Assembly: GCA_904380375.1 (NCBI GenBank) | Contig: CAJFID010000007.1 | Span: forward strand, 1-64,000 | Origin: Avimonas intestinalis | Lineage (GTDB): Bacteria; Bacillota; Clostridia; Oscillospirales; Acutalibacteraceae | DNA length: 64,000 nt | Reading direction: 5' to 3' | Part shown: positions 35,056 through 42,856 of the stretch, piece by piece | Layout: each line of letters starts with the position of its first letter | Position numbering within the stretch: position 1 is the first letter of the stretch | Notes under the pieces: generated by a model | Database searches by the model: none | What the model saw: only the letters and a program-made list of their open reading frames with translations | What the model was told of the DNA's origin: nothing | Program-made: the position numbers and the translations under genes

Positions 35056-35418
35056 ATGTCAACCTTTGACGACGTGTTTTCCAAGGCGAAGAGCGTGGCG
35101 GAAACGGCAGGCAAGAAAACGGGGGAAATGATCGAGGTTGCCCGCCTGAAAATACAGGCGGGAGATATGGAGCGGGAAATTTCTTCCATGCTGGAAGGCC
35201 TGGGCCGGCTTGTTTACGAATCCCGCAGGGAGGGTGCCGACGCGGCCGGAAAGATGGACGACTGCTGCCAGAAGCTGGATGAAAAATACGAGGAGCTGGC
35301 CAAGGCACGGGCCAAGATCGACGAGTACCGCAACCAGATTACCTGCAAAAACTGCGGCGCGCAGAACGCGGACGACGCGGTATACTGCAAACGCTGCGGC
35401 GTGAAGCTTTCGAATTGA
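35056..35418 (+). CDS. Small zinc-ribbon protein
   Basis: A 120-residue protein with a long charged helical N-terminal part (about 1-95, predicted coiled coil) and a C-terminal zinc ribbon: CKNC, then 11 residues, then CKRC, four cysteines able to bind one zinc ion. Proteins of this shape are common in clostridia; the function is unknown. A good AAGGAGG site and its own consensus promoter and terminator make it a well-supported single-gene unit. Confidence 0.85.
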   Translation: MSTFDDVFSKAKSVAETAGKKTGEMIEVARLKIQAGDMEREISSMLEGLGRLVYESRREGADAAGKMDDCCQKLDEKYEELAKARAKIDEYRNQITCKNCGAQNADDAVYCKRCGVKLSN

Positions 35419-35437
35419 GGCGGAAACCCATCCGAAT

Positions 35438-35469
35438 AAACAGGGCGGTAAGGCGTACCGCCCTGTTTG
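35438..35469 (+). terminator. Terminator of the zinc-ribbon gene
   Basis: A 13-bp stem (35438-35450 with 35456-35468) ending in TTT, just before the purine phosphorylase gene. Confidence 0.8.
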
Positions 35470-35502
35470 TCATAACAGATGAAAAGCAAGGGGGAACGAC
35501 CG

Positions 35503-36324
35503 ATGATCCCGATGCAACAGTATGAGGAAAGCGCCTCCTTCCTGCGGGACAAGCTGCCATTTGTGCCGGATGCCGCACTGGTGCTGGGCTCCGGCCTGGG
35601 GGCGCTGGCCGGGGAAGCGGAGGGGGCTGTGCGGCTCCCTTATACGGCGATCCCGGGCTTCCCACGCGCCACCGTCGCTTCCCATGCGGGGATCCTGACG
35701 GCAGGCACCCTGGCCGGAAGGCCGGTGCTGCTGTTTTCCGGCCGGTTCCATTATTACGAAGGGTACGATGCACAGACCGTGGCGTATTATGTGCGGGTCC
35801 TCAAGCTCCTGGGCGTGCGGACGCTGATCCTGACCAACGCGGCGGGCGGCGTGAATCTTGATTACCAGGTGGGGGATCTGATGCTGATCGCCGACCACAT
35901 CCAATTTGGAGCGGACAGCCCGGCCCGCGGGGAGGAGAACCCGCTCTTCGGCCCCCGCTTTTTTGACATGACCCGGGCCTATTCGCCCCGCCTGCGCCAG
36001 CTTGCCCGGCGCTGTGCGCAGGAGGAGGGGATCCCCGTGCGGGAGGGCGTCTATTTTTATATGCCCGGCCCGCAGTTTGAAACGCCGGCGGAAATCCGCG
36101 CGATCCGCCTGCTGGGGGGGGATGCGGTCGGGATGTCGACCGTGATGGAGGCGACGGCCGCCGCCCAGTGCGGGATCGACGTCCTGGGCCTCTCCTGCAT
36201 CACCAACCTGGCGGCGGGTATGGTGCCGGATGCGGCGATCAGCGACGAGGAGGTCAACGTCAACGCTGCCAGCGCGTCCGCCAACTTCAGCCGCCTGCTG
36301 AAGGCGGTGCTGGCCGCCTTGTAG
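35503..36324 (+). CDS. Purine-nucleoside phosphorylase (trimeric class)
   Basis: Phosphorolyses purine nucleosides to free base and (deoxy)ribose 1-phosphate. The 273 residues match the trimeric class: VLGSGLGALA, SHAGILTAGTLAG, GRFHYYEGY, LILTNAAGGVN, GPQFETPAEIRAIRLLGGD and SCITNLAAG. The Asn in ITN is the residue that favours 6-oxopurines (inosine, guanosine) over adenosine analogues. ATG 35503 follows AAGGGGGAAC. The deaminase gene begins 32 bp downstream, so inosine-type products of that enzyme are natural substrates. Confidence 0.93.
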   Translation: MIPMQQYEESASFLRDKLPFVPDAALVLGSGLGALAGEAEGAVRLPYTAIPGFPRATVASHAGILTAGTLAGRPVLLFSGRFHYYEGYDAQTVAYYVRVLKLLGVRTLILTNAAGGVNLDYQVGDLMLIADHIQFGADSPARGEENPLFGPRFFDMTRAYSPRLRQLARRCAQEEGIPVREGVYFYMPGPQFETPAEIRAIRLLGGDAVGMSTVMEATAAAQCGIDVLGLSCITNLAAGMVPDAAISDEEVNVNAASASANFSRLLKAVLAAL

Positions 36325-36356
36325 CGGATCAGCGGAAAGGACAAGGAGGCGGGGCA

Positions 36357-37643
36357 ATGCTCTTTACCAACATTGACGTTTTACGGGCGGACGGGACGCT
36401 GCTGCCGGGACGCACGGTCGCCGTAAGGGACGGACGGATCGTCTACATCGGCAAATCGGTGCCCACCGCCGACTGGGGCGAGGTGGTGGCCGGTAAGGAC
36501 CGGCTGCTGATGCCGGGGTTTTACAATACCCACACCCATGCGGCGATGACGCTGCTGCGGGGATACGGCGAAGACCTTCCTTTGGATCGTTGGCTACGGG
36601 AACGAATTTTCCCGATTGAAGCCAAGATGACGGGGGACGACGTTTACTGGGGCACTATGCTCGCCATCGCTGAGATGCTGTCTACCGGCACGGTTTCCTT
36701 TTCCGATATGTATTTTTATGAGGATCGGGTGGCGCAGGCGGTGCTGTCCACGGGGATCAAAGCCAACGTCGCCTACAGCATCAGCGGCACGGACGACGGG
36801 CAGCCCCCGCAGAGCCTGCGGGGGTATCGGGAAACCAGGGGGCTTTTGGAAGCTCTCCAGCAGCTGAAAACCAGCCGCCTGCGAGTTGATGTGGCCCCTC
36901 ATTCAGAATATACGACCACCCCGCGCCTTCTTTCCGCTTTGGCGGAGCTGTCCGAGGTATACGGTACGCGGGTGCAGACCCATTTATCAGAAACGCGGGA
37001 GGAGCAGCTTGCCTGTGTGGGAAGGCACGGCAAGACGCCGGCTGCCGTAATGAGGGACGCGGGCCTGCTTGACCGCCCCGTCACCGCTGCCCACTGCGTC
37101 TGGCTGACCGAAAGCGACCGGGAGATCCTGGCGGAGCACGGCGTGACGGTGGCCCACTGCCCGCAGAGCAACCTCAAGCTAGGCAGCGGGATCGCGCCGG
37201 TGGAGGCGATGCGCAGGCAGGGGATCCCGGTGACGCTGGGGACGGATTCTGCCGCCAGCAACAACAACCTGAACCTGCTTGAGGAGCTGCGCACCGCTGC
37301 CTTATTGGCCCGGGGGATCTCCCGGGATCCCTGCGTCCTGCCGGCGGGGCAGGCGCTGTATATGGCGACCCGCGCCGGGGCCCTTGCCCAGGGCCGGGAG
37401 GACTGCGGCGATATCGCGGTTGGCTACCGGGCGGATCTGCTGGTGCTCAACCAGCGGGCGCCGTCAATGACGCCGAAGCACGACGCTTTGGCCAATACGA
37501 TCTTTTCCGCGGGGAGCGACGCGCTGGAAATGACGGTTGTAGACGGCAATGTGCTTTACCGGGAAGGGGAATTCCCCACGTTGGATTTGGAGCGGGTCCG
37601 GTACCGCGTCCATCGCTGCGTCAAAGCGCTCCTGGCGAGATAA
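36357..37643 (+). CDS. mtaD: 5-methylthioadenosine/S-adenosylhomocysteine deaminase (amidohydrolase)
   Basis: Amidohydrolase-superfamily deaminase of 428 residues. Visible metal ligands: NTHTHAAMTLLRG (HxH), HLSET, AAHCVWL and the Asp of LGTDSAASNNNLNL; DLPLDRWLRERIFP is typical of the MTA/SAH deaminase group. It would convert MTA and SAH (or adenosine) to the inosine analogues. AAGGAGG precedes the ATG at 36357. It probably shares an operon with the purine phosphorylase. Guanine or other adenine-compound deaminase activity cannot be excluded. Confidence 0.88.
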   Translation: MLFTNIDVLRADGTLLPGRTVAVRDGRIVYIGKSVPTADWGEVVAGKDRLLMPGFYNTHTHAAMTLLRGYGEDLPLDRWLRERIFPIEAKMTGDDVYWGTMLAIAEMLSTGTVSFSDMYFYEDRVAQAVLSTGIKANVAYSISGTDDGQPPQSLRGYRETRGLLEALQQLKTSRLRVDVAPHSEYTTTPRLLSALAELSEVYGTRVQTHLSETREEQLACVGRHGKTPAAVMRDAGLLDRPVTAAHCVWLTESDREILAEHGVTVAHCPQSNLKLGSGIAPVEAMRRQGIPVTLGTDSAASNNNLNLLEELRTAALLARGISRDPCVLPAGQALYMATRAGALAQGREDCGDIAVGYRADLLVLNQRAPSMTPKHDALANTIFSAGSDALEMTVVDGNVLYREGEFPTLDLERVRYRVHRCVKALLAR

Positions 37644-37682
37644 AGCCAATCTGATACCATTCCGGAGAGGACTGATCCGGCT

Positions 37683-39413
37683 TTGCCAAAACGTGAAAAA
37701 CAAAGCTTTCTGCACGGTGCGCTGATCCTGTCGGCCGCGGCGATCCTGACCAAGATTATCGGCGCCCTGTTTTTTAAGATCCCTCTGCAGAACATCAACC
37801 AGACGGCGTATGGTTATTTTGACGCCGCGTATAATATCTATATCCCGCTCTACACCGTTTCCACCGCCGGCTTTCCCGTCGCGGTGTCCCGCCTGGTGTC
37901 GGAAAGCCTGGCGCTGGGCCGGTTCCGGGATATCCGGGTGATCCACCGGGTGGCGAACCGCATTTTCTTTGTTACCGGGATGATCGGCACTGTCATTATG
38001 TTCATTGCGGCGTTTTTGTACCCGAATTTTGTCAACATGCCGCCGGTAATGCTCACCATGCTGGTGATGGCGCCTTCGATCCTGTTTTGCTGCATGGTTT
38101 CGGCCTACCGGGGGGTGTACGAGGGCTCGCGCAACATGTATCCCACCGCGATTTCCCAGATCCTTGAGGCGGTCGGCAAGCTTGCCGTAGGCCTGGGCCT
38201 GGCGGCCGGCGCGCTGCATCTGGGCCAGTGGCAGTATGAGCACGGCGGCGTGGTTTTCGGCCAGCCGGCGGCGGACGCGGCGCAGGCGCTTGAGATCAGC
38301 CTGCCGTATATTGCGGCGGGGGGGATGGTCGGCGTCACCTTCGGCTCTTTCATCTCCTTGGCCTATCTGATGCTGCGGTATAGGATCAAGGGCAACGGGA
38401 TCACTCGCGCGGAGATGGCCGCTTCGCCGCGGCCGTATTCTTCCAAGCGGATTTTCCGCCGTCTGCTCACTTTCGCCATCCCGGTGGCGCTGGGGACCCT
38501 GGCCACCCAGCTTACCAATCTGATTGACGTGGTATCGCTTCAAAAATGCCTCGCCGTCGTGGTGGAGCGGGGCGGCGACGTCATCCGCCAGATGTACGCC
38601 AGCCAGATTGAGGCGAGCGGAACCACCGATATCCTGGCCTACCTGACGGCCAGCCGCGGCATTGCGATGACCTATGTGAACCTGGTGCCGAATATTACGC
38701 TGACCCTGGGGATCAGCGCCCTGCCGGTGATTACCTCCGCCTGGGCAATGAAAAACCGCGCGCAGCTCAAAAAAATGGTTTCCGTCGTGCTTCGGATTAC
38801 CCTGCTGGTGGCGCTGCCCTCCGGGATCGGCCTGTCCCTGTTGGCCACGCCCATCCTGAACCTGATCTACGACCCGGTTACCGCTTCGGTGGCCGGCCCG
38901 CAGCTCCAGGTGCTGGGCATCGCTGTGGTGTTTATCTGCCTGACCGCGCCGATCAATTCGATGCTTCAGGCGATGGGGAGGGCCGACATCCCGGCGAAGA
39001 TCGTCTTGGCCGGCGGCTTGGTCAAGCTGGTGCTGAACGTGATACTGGTGATGCAGCCGCGGCTGAACATCATCGGTTCGGCCTACAGCACGCTGGCTTG
39101 TTATATCGTGATGGTCCTGCTCAGCCTCATTGCCCTGCGCAGGGTCGTGGGGGTGAGGCTAAACGCCCGGATGATTTTTGTACGCCCGCTGATTGCGTCG
39201 GTGATCTGCGGGGCGGCGGCCTGGGCCGTCAACGCTCTGCTGGCCCTGTGGATCCCCGCCAAGGTAGCGGTGGTGGCCGCGATCCTGGCTGCTGTGGCCG
39301 TGTACGTCGTCGCGCTGTTTATGACGCGAGCGATTGCCAAAGAAGACGTACTGATGCTGCCAAAAGGGGAAAAAATCGCACAGATACTTGAAAAACACAA
39401 TTGGATAGGGTAA
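37683..39413 (+). CDS. spoVB: SpoVB-like polysaccharide/lipid II flippase family protein
   Basis: A 576-residue multidrug/oligosaccharidyl-lipid/polysaccharide exporter superfamily protein with about 14 hydrophobic segments. It opens with FLHGALILSAAAILTKIIGALF and has the YNIYIPLYTVSTAGFPVAVSR-type second helix region seen in SpoVB and YabM. Bacillus SpoVB is needed for spore cortex synthesis, probably moving lipid-linked precursors. It starts with TTG at 37683, with GGAGAGGA upstream. The following order mazG-hup-rqcP-yabP-yabQ-divIC-S1 matches the Bacillus yabM-yabR region, which supports the assignment. Confidence 0.9.
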   Translation: MPKREKQSFLHGALILSAAAILTKIIGALFFKIPLQNINQTAYGYFDAAYNIYIPLYTVSTAGFPVAVSRLVSESLALGRFRDIRVIHRVANRIFFVTGMIGTVIMFIAAFLYPNFVNMPPVMLTMLVMAPSILFCCMVSAYRGVYEGSRNMYPTAISQILEAVGKLAVGLGLAAGALHLGQWQYEHGGVVFGQPAADAAQALEISLPYIAAGGMVGVTFGSFISLAYLMLRYRIKGNGITRAEMAASPRPYSSKRIFRRLLTFAIPVALGTLATQLTNLIDVVSLQKCLAVVVERGGDVIRQMYASQIEASGTTDILAYLTASRGIAMTYVNLVPNITLTLGISALPVITSAWAMKNRAQLKKMVSVVLRITLLVALPSGIGLSLLATPILNLIYDPVTASVAGPQLQVLGIAVVFICLTAPINSMLQAMGRADIPAKIVLAGGLVKLVLNVILVMQPRLNIIGSAYSTLACYIVMVLLSLIALRRVVGVRLNARMIFVRPLIASVICGAAAWAVNALLALWIPAKVAVVAAILAAVAVYVVALFMTRAIAKEDVLMLPKGEKIAQILEKHNWIG

Positions 39414-39500
39414 TATAGTTTTGGCCCGGATGGGTTTTCGGCGTTTTAGCCTGCTTGGAACGGCAGCATCGTGGTATCCGGAAAAAGGCAGGGATGGTAT

Positions 39501-40343
39501 ATGGCGGTACAATTTGCTCCGAAAGAGCGGTATACATTGCAGGACCTGCTGGAGATTATGCGTCTCCTGCGTTCGCCGGAGGGCTGCCCGTGGGACAGGG
39601 AACAGACCCATGAGAGCATCCGGTCGGATTTTCTGGAGGAAACCCACGAGGCGGTGGAGGCGATCAACCTGCACGATACGGAGGGCCTGAAGGAAGAACT
39701 GGGCGACGTGCTGCTGCAGGTGGTATTCCATTCCCGGATTGAAGAAGAAGCGGGTCATTTTGACTTTTCCGATGTTGTAGACGGCATCGCAAAAAAGCTG
39801 ATTATCCGTCATCCGCATGTGTTCGCCGACGCTTCGGCCGACTCCTCCGCCCAGGTATGGCAGAATTGGGACGCCATCAAGCGGCAGACCAAGGGCGGCA
39901 AGACTCAGGCGGATCTGCTGCGGGCTGTGCCCCGTTCCCTTCCGGCGCTGATGCGCGCCGCCAAGGTGCAGGGGCGTGCCAAGCGGGTCGGGTTTGACTG
40001 GCCGGATATCTCGGGCGCTCTGGAAGCCCTTGATAGTGAAACGAAGGAGCTGAAACAGGCGATCGCCTCCGGCAATGCCGGTGAGATGGAGGAGGAGCTG
40101 GGCGACCTGCTCTTTTCCGCGGTCAACGTATCCCGCTTCCTTCATACGGACGCCGAACAGGCGCTCACCTTGGCGTCCGATAAGTTCATCCGCCGTTTTT
40201 CGGCTGTCGAGGAGCTGGCGGCCGAGCAGGGGATAGAGATGTCCTCAGCCAGCCTGGAGGAGTTGGACAGGCTCTGGGCCTTGGCCAAAAAGCGCGTCGG
40301 TCCGGAGGGGCCGCCTGCGCCGCGGCCGGCCGATCATCCTTAA
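39501..40343 (+). CDS. mazG: Nucleoside triphosphate pyrophosphohydrolase MazG
   Basis: Hydrolyses NTPs/dNTPs to NMP and PPi, removing aberrant nucleotides. Two MazG domains are visible: the first (about 8-110) with CPWDREQTHESI, EETHEAVEAI and EELGDVLLQVVFHS; the second (about 150-255) with KRVGFDWPD and EEELGDLLFSAVN. The E-x-x-E/E-x-x-D magnesium motifs are intact in both. The ATG at 39501 follows AGGCAGGG; ten extra upstream codons are open but unlikely. In Bacillus this is yabN, where it is fused to a methylase domain absent here (280 residues). Confidence 0.94.
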   Translation: MAVQFAPKERYTLQDLLEIMRLLRSPEGCPWDREQTHESIRSDFLEETHEAVEAINLHDTEGLKEELGDVLLQVVFHSRIEEEAGHFDFSDVVDGIAKKLIIRHPHVFADASADSSAQVWQNWDAIKRQTKGGKTQADLLRAVPRSLPALMRAAKVQGRAKRVGFDWPDISGALEALDSETKELKQAIASGNAGEMEEELGDLLFSAVNVSRFLHTDAEQALTLASDKFIRRFSAVEELAAEQGIEMSSASLEELDRLWALAKKRVGPEGPPAPRPADHP

Positions 40344-40394
40344 TCCATGCGCGGTATAACCCGCTGGTGATAAAACTAATGGAGGTTAAAGGTT

Positions 40395-40670
40395 ATGAAC
40401 AAAGTTGAACTGGTAGCAGCGGTTACCGAAAAGTCCGGCCTGACCAAGAAGGATGCCGAGAAGGCGGTCGCTGCCGTCCTTGAGTCGGTGGTCGACGCTG
40501 TCGCGGCCGGCGAAAAAGTCCAGCTGGTTGGTTTCGGTACGTTTGAAACCCGTTCCCGTGGGGAGCGTACCGGCCGCAATCCCCGCACCAAGGAAACCAT
40601 CACCATTCCGGCTTCCAAGCAGCCCGTCTTCAAGGCCGGCAAGGCGTTCAAGGACGCTGTCGCGAAATAA
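40395..40670 (+). CDS. hup: HU family DNA-binding protein
   Basis: A 91-residue histone-like dimer that bends and compacts DNA. MNKVELVAAVTEKSGLTKKDAEK starts the helical dimerisation domain, followed by VQLVGFGTFETRSR and the DNA-clasping arm GRNPRTKETITIPASKQPVFKAGKAFK-type sequence with the intercalating Pro. TGGAGG lies before the ATG. It lies between mazG and rqcP, a clostridial variant of the yab region, and is followed by a terminator. Confidence 0.96.
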   Translation: MNKVELVAAVTEKSGLTKKDAEKAVAAVLESVVDAVAAGEKVQLVGFGTFETRSRGERTGRNPRTKETITIPASKQPVFKAGKAFKDAVAK

Positions 40671-40686
40671 TTGGCTTTATCGGTTT

Positions 40687-40720
40687 GGAAGCCGTCCTGT
40701 GGGGCGGCTTCCTCTTTTTT
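40687..40720 (+). terminator. Terminator after hup
   Basis: An 11-bp stem (40687-40697 with 40702-40712) followed by TCTTTTTT. It may limit read-through into rqcP-yabPQ, giving much higher HU expression than the downstream genes. Confidence 0.75.
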
Positions 40721-40757
40721 CCTATACACAAGGCATTTATCGGGAAGGAGGAAGACC

Positions 40758-41000
40758 ATGCGCTTGGATAAATATTTGAAGGTATCCCGTCTGATCAAAC
40801 GCCGCACCGTCGCCAACGAGGCCTGCGACGCGGGAAAGGTGTTGGTAAACGGCAAGCCCGCCCGCGCCTCCTACGACGTCAAACAGGGTGACGTGCTGGA
40901 AATTTCGCTGGGTGCCCGCTTAATCAAGGCGGAGGTGGTGTCGGTGCAGGAATTCGCCGCCAAAAACGACGCGGCGCTGCTTTACCGCCTGCTTCCCTAA
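40758..41000 (+). CDS. rqcP: S4-domain RNA-binding protein RqcP (YabO)
   Basis: An 80-residue S4 domain protein: MRLDKYLKVSRLIKRRTVANEACD, then GKVLVNGKPARASYDVKQGDVLEI. Bacillus RqcP/YabO works with RqcH on stalled 50S subunits to add poly-alanine tails during ribosome quality control. GGAAGGAGG lies before the ATG at 40758. It is a standalone S4 domain and occupies the same place as yabO in Bacillus. Confidence 0.92.
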   Translation: MRLDKYLKVSRLIKRRTVANEACDAGKVLVNGKPARASYDVKQGDVLEISLGARLIKAEVVSVQEFAAKNDAALLYRLLP

Positions 41001-41127
41001 CCGGCATTCGGCAGGACGGCTCTTCCTTTGCCGGAGGGCGGCTTTGGTCTGCCAGACATATTGTCCCTCTTTTTCACATAGACATAAAGCGTAAAGCCTA
41101 AAGTGTCTGAGAAAAGGAGCGGTGGCG

Positions 41128-41415
41128 ATGGCGGACGGCAAAACGACGGCAGCGGTGCAGATGCCGCATCATGTGATTTTGGAGGATCGCCGCGCATTGA
41201 CAGTGTCTGGCGTGTCGGACGTGGACAGCTTTGATGAGATGACGGTGATCATTTACACCGATATGGGCGAGCTGACGGTAAAAGGGGAAGGTCTCCATAT
41301 CAACCGCCTGAATATTGAAACCGGCGAGCTGACGCTTGAGGGGTTGGTCCAGTCCTTGACCTATACGGAGGTCCCATCGCGATCCGGAGGGTTCTTCGGC
41401 CGCCTGTTCAAGTAA
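41128..41415 (+). CDS. yabP: Sporulation protein YabP
   Basis: A 95-residue spore protein of the YabP/YqfC family. PHHVILEDRRALTVSGVSDVDSFDE and the late LEGLVQSLTYTE region are typical. It is needed for sporulation in Bacillus, by an unknown mechanism at the forespore envelope. I chose ATG 41128, eight bases after AAGGAG, over GTG 41122, which is too close to it. It is 13 bp from yabQ. Confidence 0.92.
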   Translation: MADGKTTAAVQMPHHVILEDRRALTVSGVSDVDSFDEMTVIIYTDMGELTVKGEGLHINRLNIETGELTLEGLVQSLTYTEVPSRSGGFFGRLFK

Positions 41416-41427
41416 GAGGGTGGAGCT

Positions 41428-41982
41428 GTGGAAGTAACGTTGGGGCAGCAGCTCAACCAGTTCTTTCTGTCTTGCGGGATGGGCTTCCTCCTGGGGCTCT
41501 ATTACGATGTGTACCGGGTCATCCGCCTGGTGATGCACACAGGGAAGAAGGGGATCTTTGTCCAGGATCTGCTTTTTTCCCTCACCTCGGCGGTTCTGAC
41601 CTTCCTGTTTTCCCTGGCCGTGATGGAAGGGCGGCTGCGCTTTTATCTGTTCTTCGGCGAAGCGCTGGGATTTTTTGCTTACTATTTTACCATCGGGCGG
41701 GTCGTTATGCGTTTTGCCGGCGTTGTTACTGCGGCGGTGGTCAGGGTGTGGAACGCTTTTTGGCGTCTGGTTTCCTTCCCGTTTCGGCTGCTCGTCCGCC
41801 TGCTGCGGCGCCCGGCCGGGGCGATTCTGCGCCTGTTTCAAAAAATCGGTGAAAAAGCCGCTCAACTTTTGAAAAAAGGCTTGAAACAAGCGGCCTCTCT
41901 ATTGTATAATCGAAAAAAAGGCGCGGGTAAGACTCCGCTTGCCGCTGTAGAAAGGGAAGCAGACGCTGATGAAGGCCGTTAA
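41428..41982 (+). CDS. yabQ: Spore cortex biosynthesis protein YabQ
   Basis: A 184-residue membrane protein with about four hydrophobic segments in the first 115 residues and the family motif FLLGLYYDVYRVIRL near the N-terminus. The C-terminal 70 residues are basic and helical, longer than in Bacillus. YabQ localises to the outer forespore membrane and is needed for cortex formation. The start is GTG 41428 after GGGTGGAG. It overlaps divIC by 14 bases. Confidence 0.9.
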   Translation: MEVTLGQQLNQFFLSCGMGFLLGLYYDVYRVIRLVMHTGKKGIFVQDLLFSLTSAVLTFLFSLAVMEGRLRFYLFFGEALGFFAYYFTIGRVVMRFAGVVTAAVVRVWNAFWRLVSFPFRLLVRLLRRPAGAILRLFQKIGEKAAQLLKKGLKQAASLLYNRKKGAGKTPLAAVEREADADEGR

Positions 41983-42244
41983 AAGGAAAAGAAAGAAGAG
42001 TATTTTCCTCCGAATCGCCTTGGCTGCCTTTTCTGTTTATGTCGTCGTTATGCTGGTCCAGCTACAGATGGAGATCACCGATCGTCAGGATCGGATTGCG
42101 GCGCTTGATGAGCAGATCCGCCAGCAGGAGCTGGAAAACGATAACCTGCAAAAGCAAACGGATAATTATGAGTATTATCTTGAGCAGAAGGCGCGTGAGC
42201 AGGGGTATGCCCGCCCGGGTGAAACCATTTTTAAAGAAAAATAG
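41969..42244 (+). CDS. divIC: Septum formation initiator DivIC/FtsB family
   Basis: A bitopic division protein of 91 residues: a very basic cytoplasmic tail (1-12), one transmembrane helix (about 13-32), then a coiled coil (about 35-75) ending in the conserved YEYYLEQKAREQGYARPGE. It would form the FtsL-DivIB-DivIC complex that activates septal peptidoglycan synthesis. It overlaps the end of yabQ, so translation is coupled; the same yabQ-divIC linkage exists in Bacillus. Confidence 0.92.
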   Translation: MKAVKRKRKKSIFLRIALAAFSVYVVVMLVQLQMEITDRQDRIAALDEQIRQQELENDNLQKQTDNYEYYLEQKAREQGYARPGETIFKEK

Positions 42245-42291
42245 CAGGGAATTCCATCAACCGATGAAATGTAGGGGGAAAACAAGCACGT

Positions 42292-42723
42292 ATGCAGTTG
42301 GAAGTTGGAGCGGTAGTTGAAGGAAAGGTCACTGGCATTACCAAATTCGGGGCGTTTGTTGAACTCCCGGGCGGCAAAACCGGGATGGTTCATATCTCCG
42401 AGGTGGCGCCGACGTACGTCAAGGAGATCCGCGATTTTGTCACGGAAAACCAGATGGTCAAGGTGAAAATTCTGGCGATCGGCGAGGACGGGAAGGTCAG
42501 CTTGTCGATGAAAAAGGCGATGGATCCGGCTCCCGGCCGCCGCCGCGCCGTGTCCCCCGGCCGCCCCGGCGGCTTTGAGTGGCAGAGCTCGCGCAGCGAG
42601 CCTGCCAGCTTTGAGGACATGATGTCGAAATTTAAGCAGGCCAGCGATGAGAAGATGTCGGACCTCAAGCGGTCTATGGACGGCAAGCACGGCGGCTTTT
42701 CCCGCCGCGGCTCTCGCGGCTGA
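42292..42723 (+). CDS. S1 RNA-binding domain protein (YabR-like)
   Basis: A 143-residue protein with one S1 domain (about 1-75: GAVVEGKVTGITKFGAFVEL, GMVHISEV, VKVKILAIGEDGKVSLSMK) and a basic, Arg/Ser-rich tail. Homologues associate with ribosomes or act as general stress proteins; the exact role is not known. Its position after divIC equals yabR in Bacillus. TAGGGGGA lies upstream of the ATG. Confidence 0.92.
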   Translation: MQLEVGAVVEGKVTGITKFGAFVELPGGKTGMVHISEVAPTYVKEIRDFVTENQMVKVKILAIGEDGKVSLSMKKAMDPAPGRRRAVSPGRPGGFEWQSSRSEPASFEDMMSKFKQASDEKMSDLKRSMDGKHGGFSRRGSRG

Positions 42724-42766
42724 GGCGGCCGCAGGGCGGGACATCGCGCTTGTAGGCGGAAAACCC

Positions 42767-42798
42767 GGCGGGGGCGGTATGTCCCCGCCTTTCTTTTT
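42767..42798 (+). terminator. Terminator of the spoVB-S1 block
   Basis: GGCGGGG (42767-42773) with CCCCGCC (42783-42789), followed by a T-rich tail. Ends the sporulation/division block. Confidence 0.75.
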
Positions 42799-42856
42799 GG
42801 CATAAAGTGCCGCCTGCCGGCAGCGGGCATTTCCCAGAATGCAGAAGGAGCAGACG

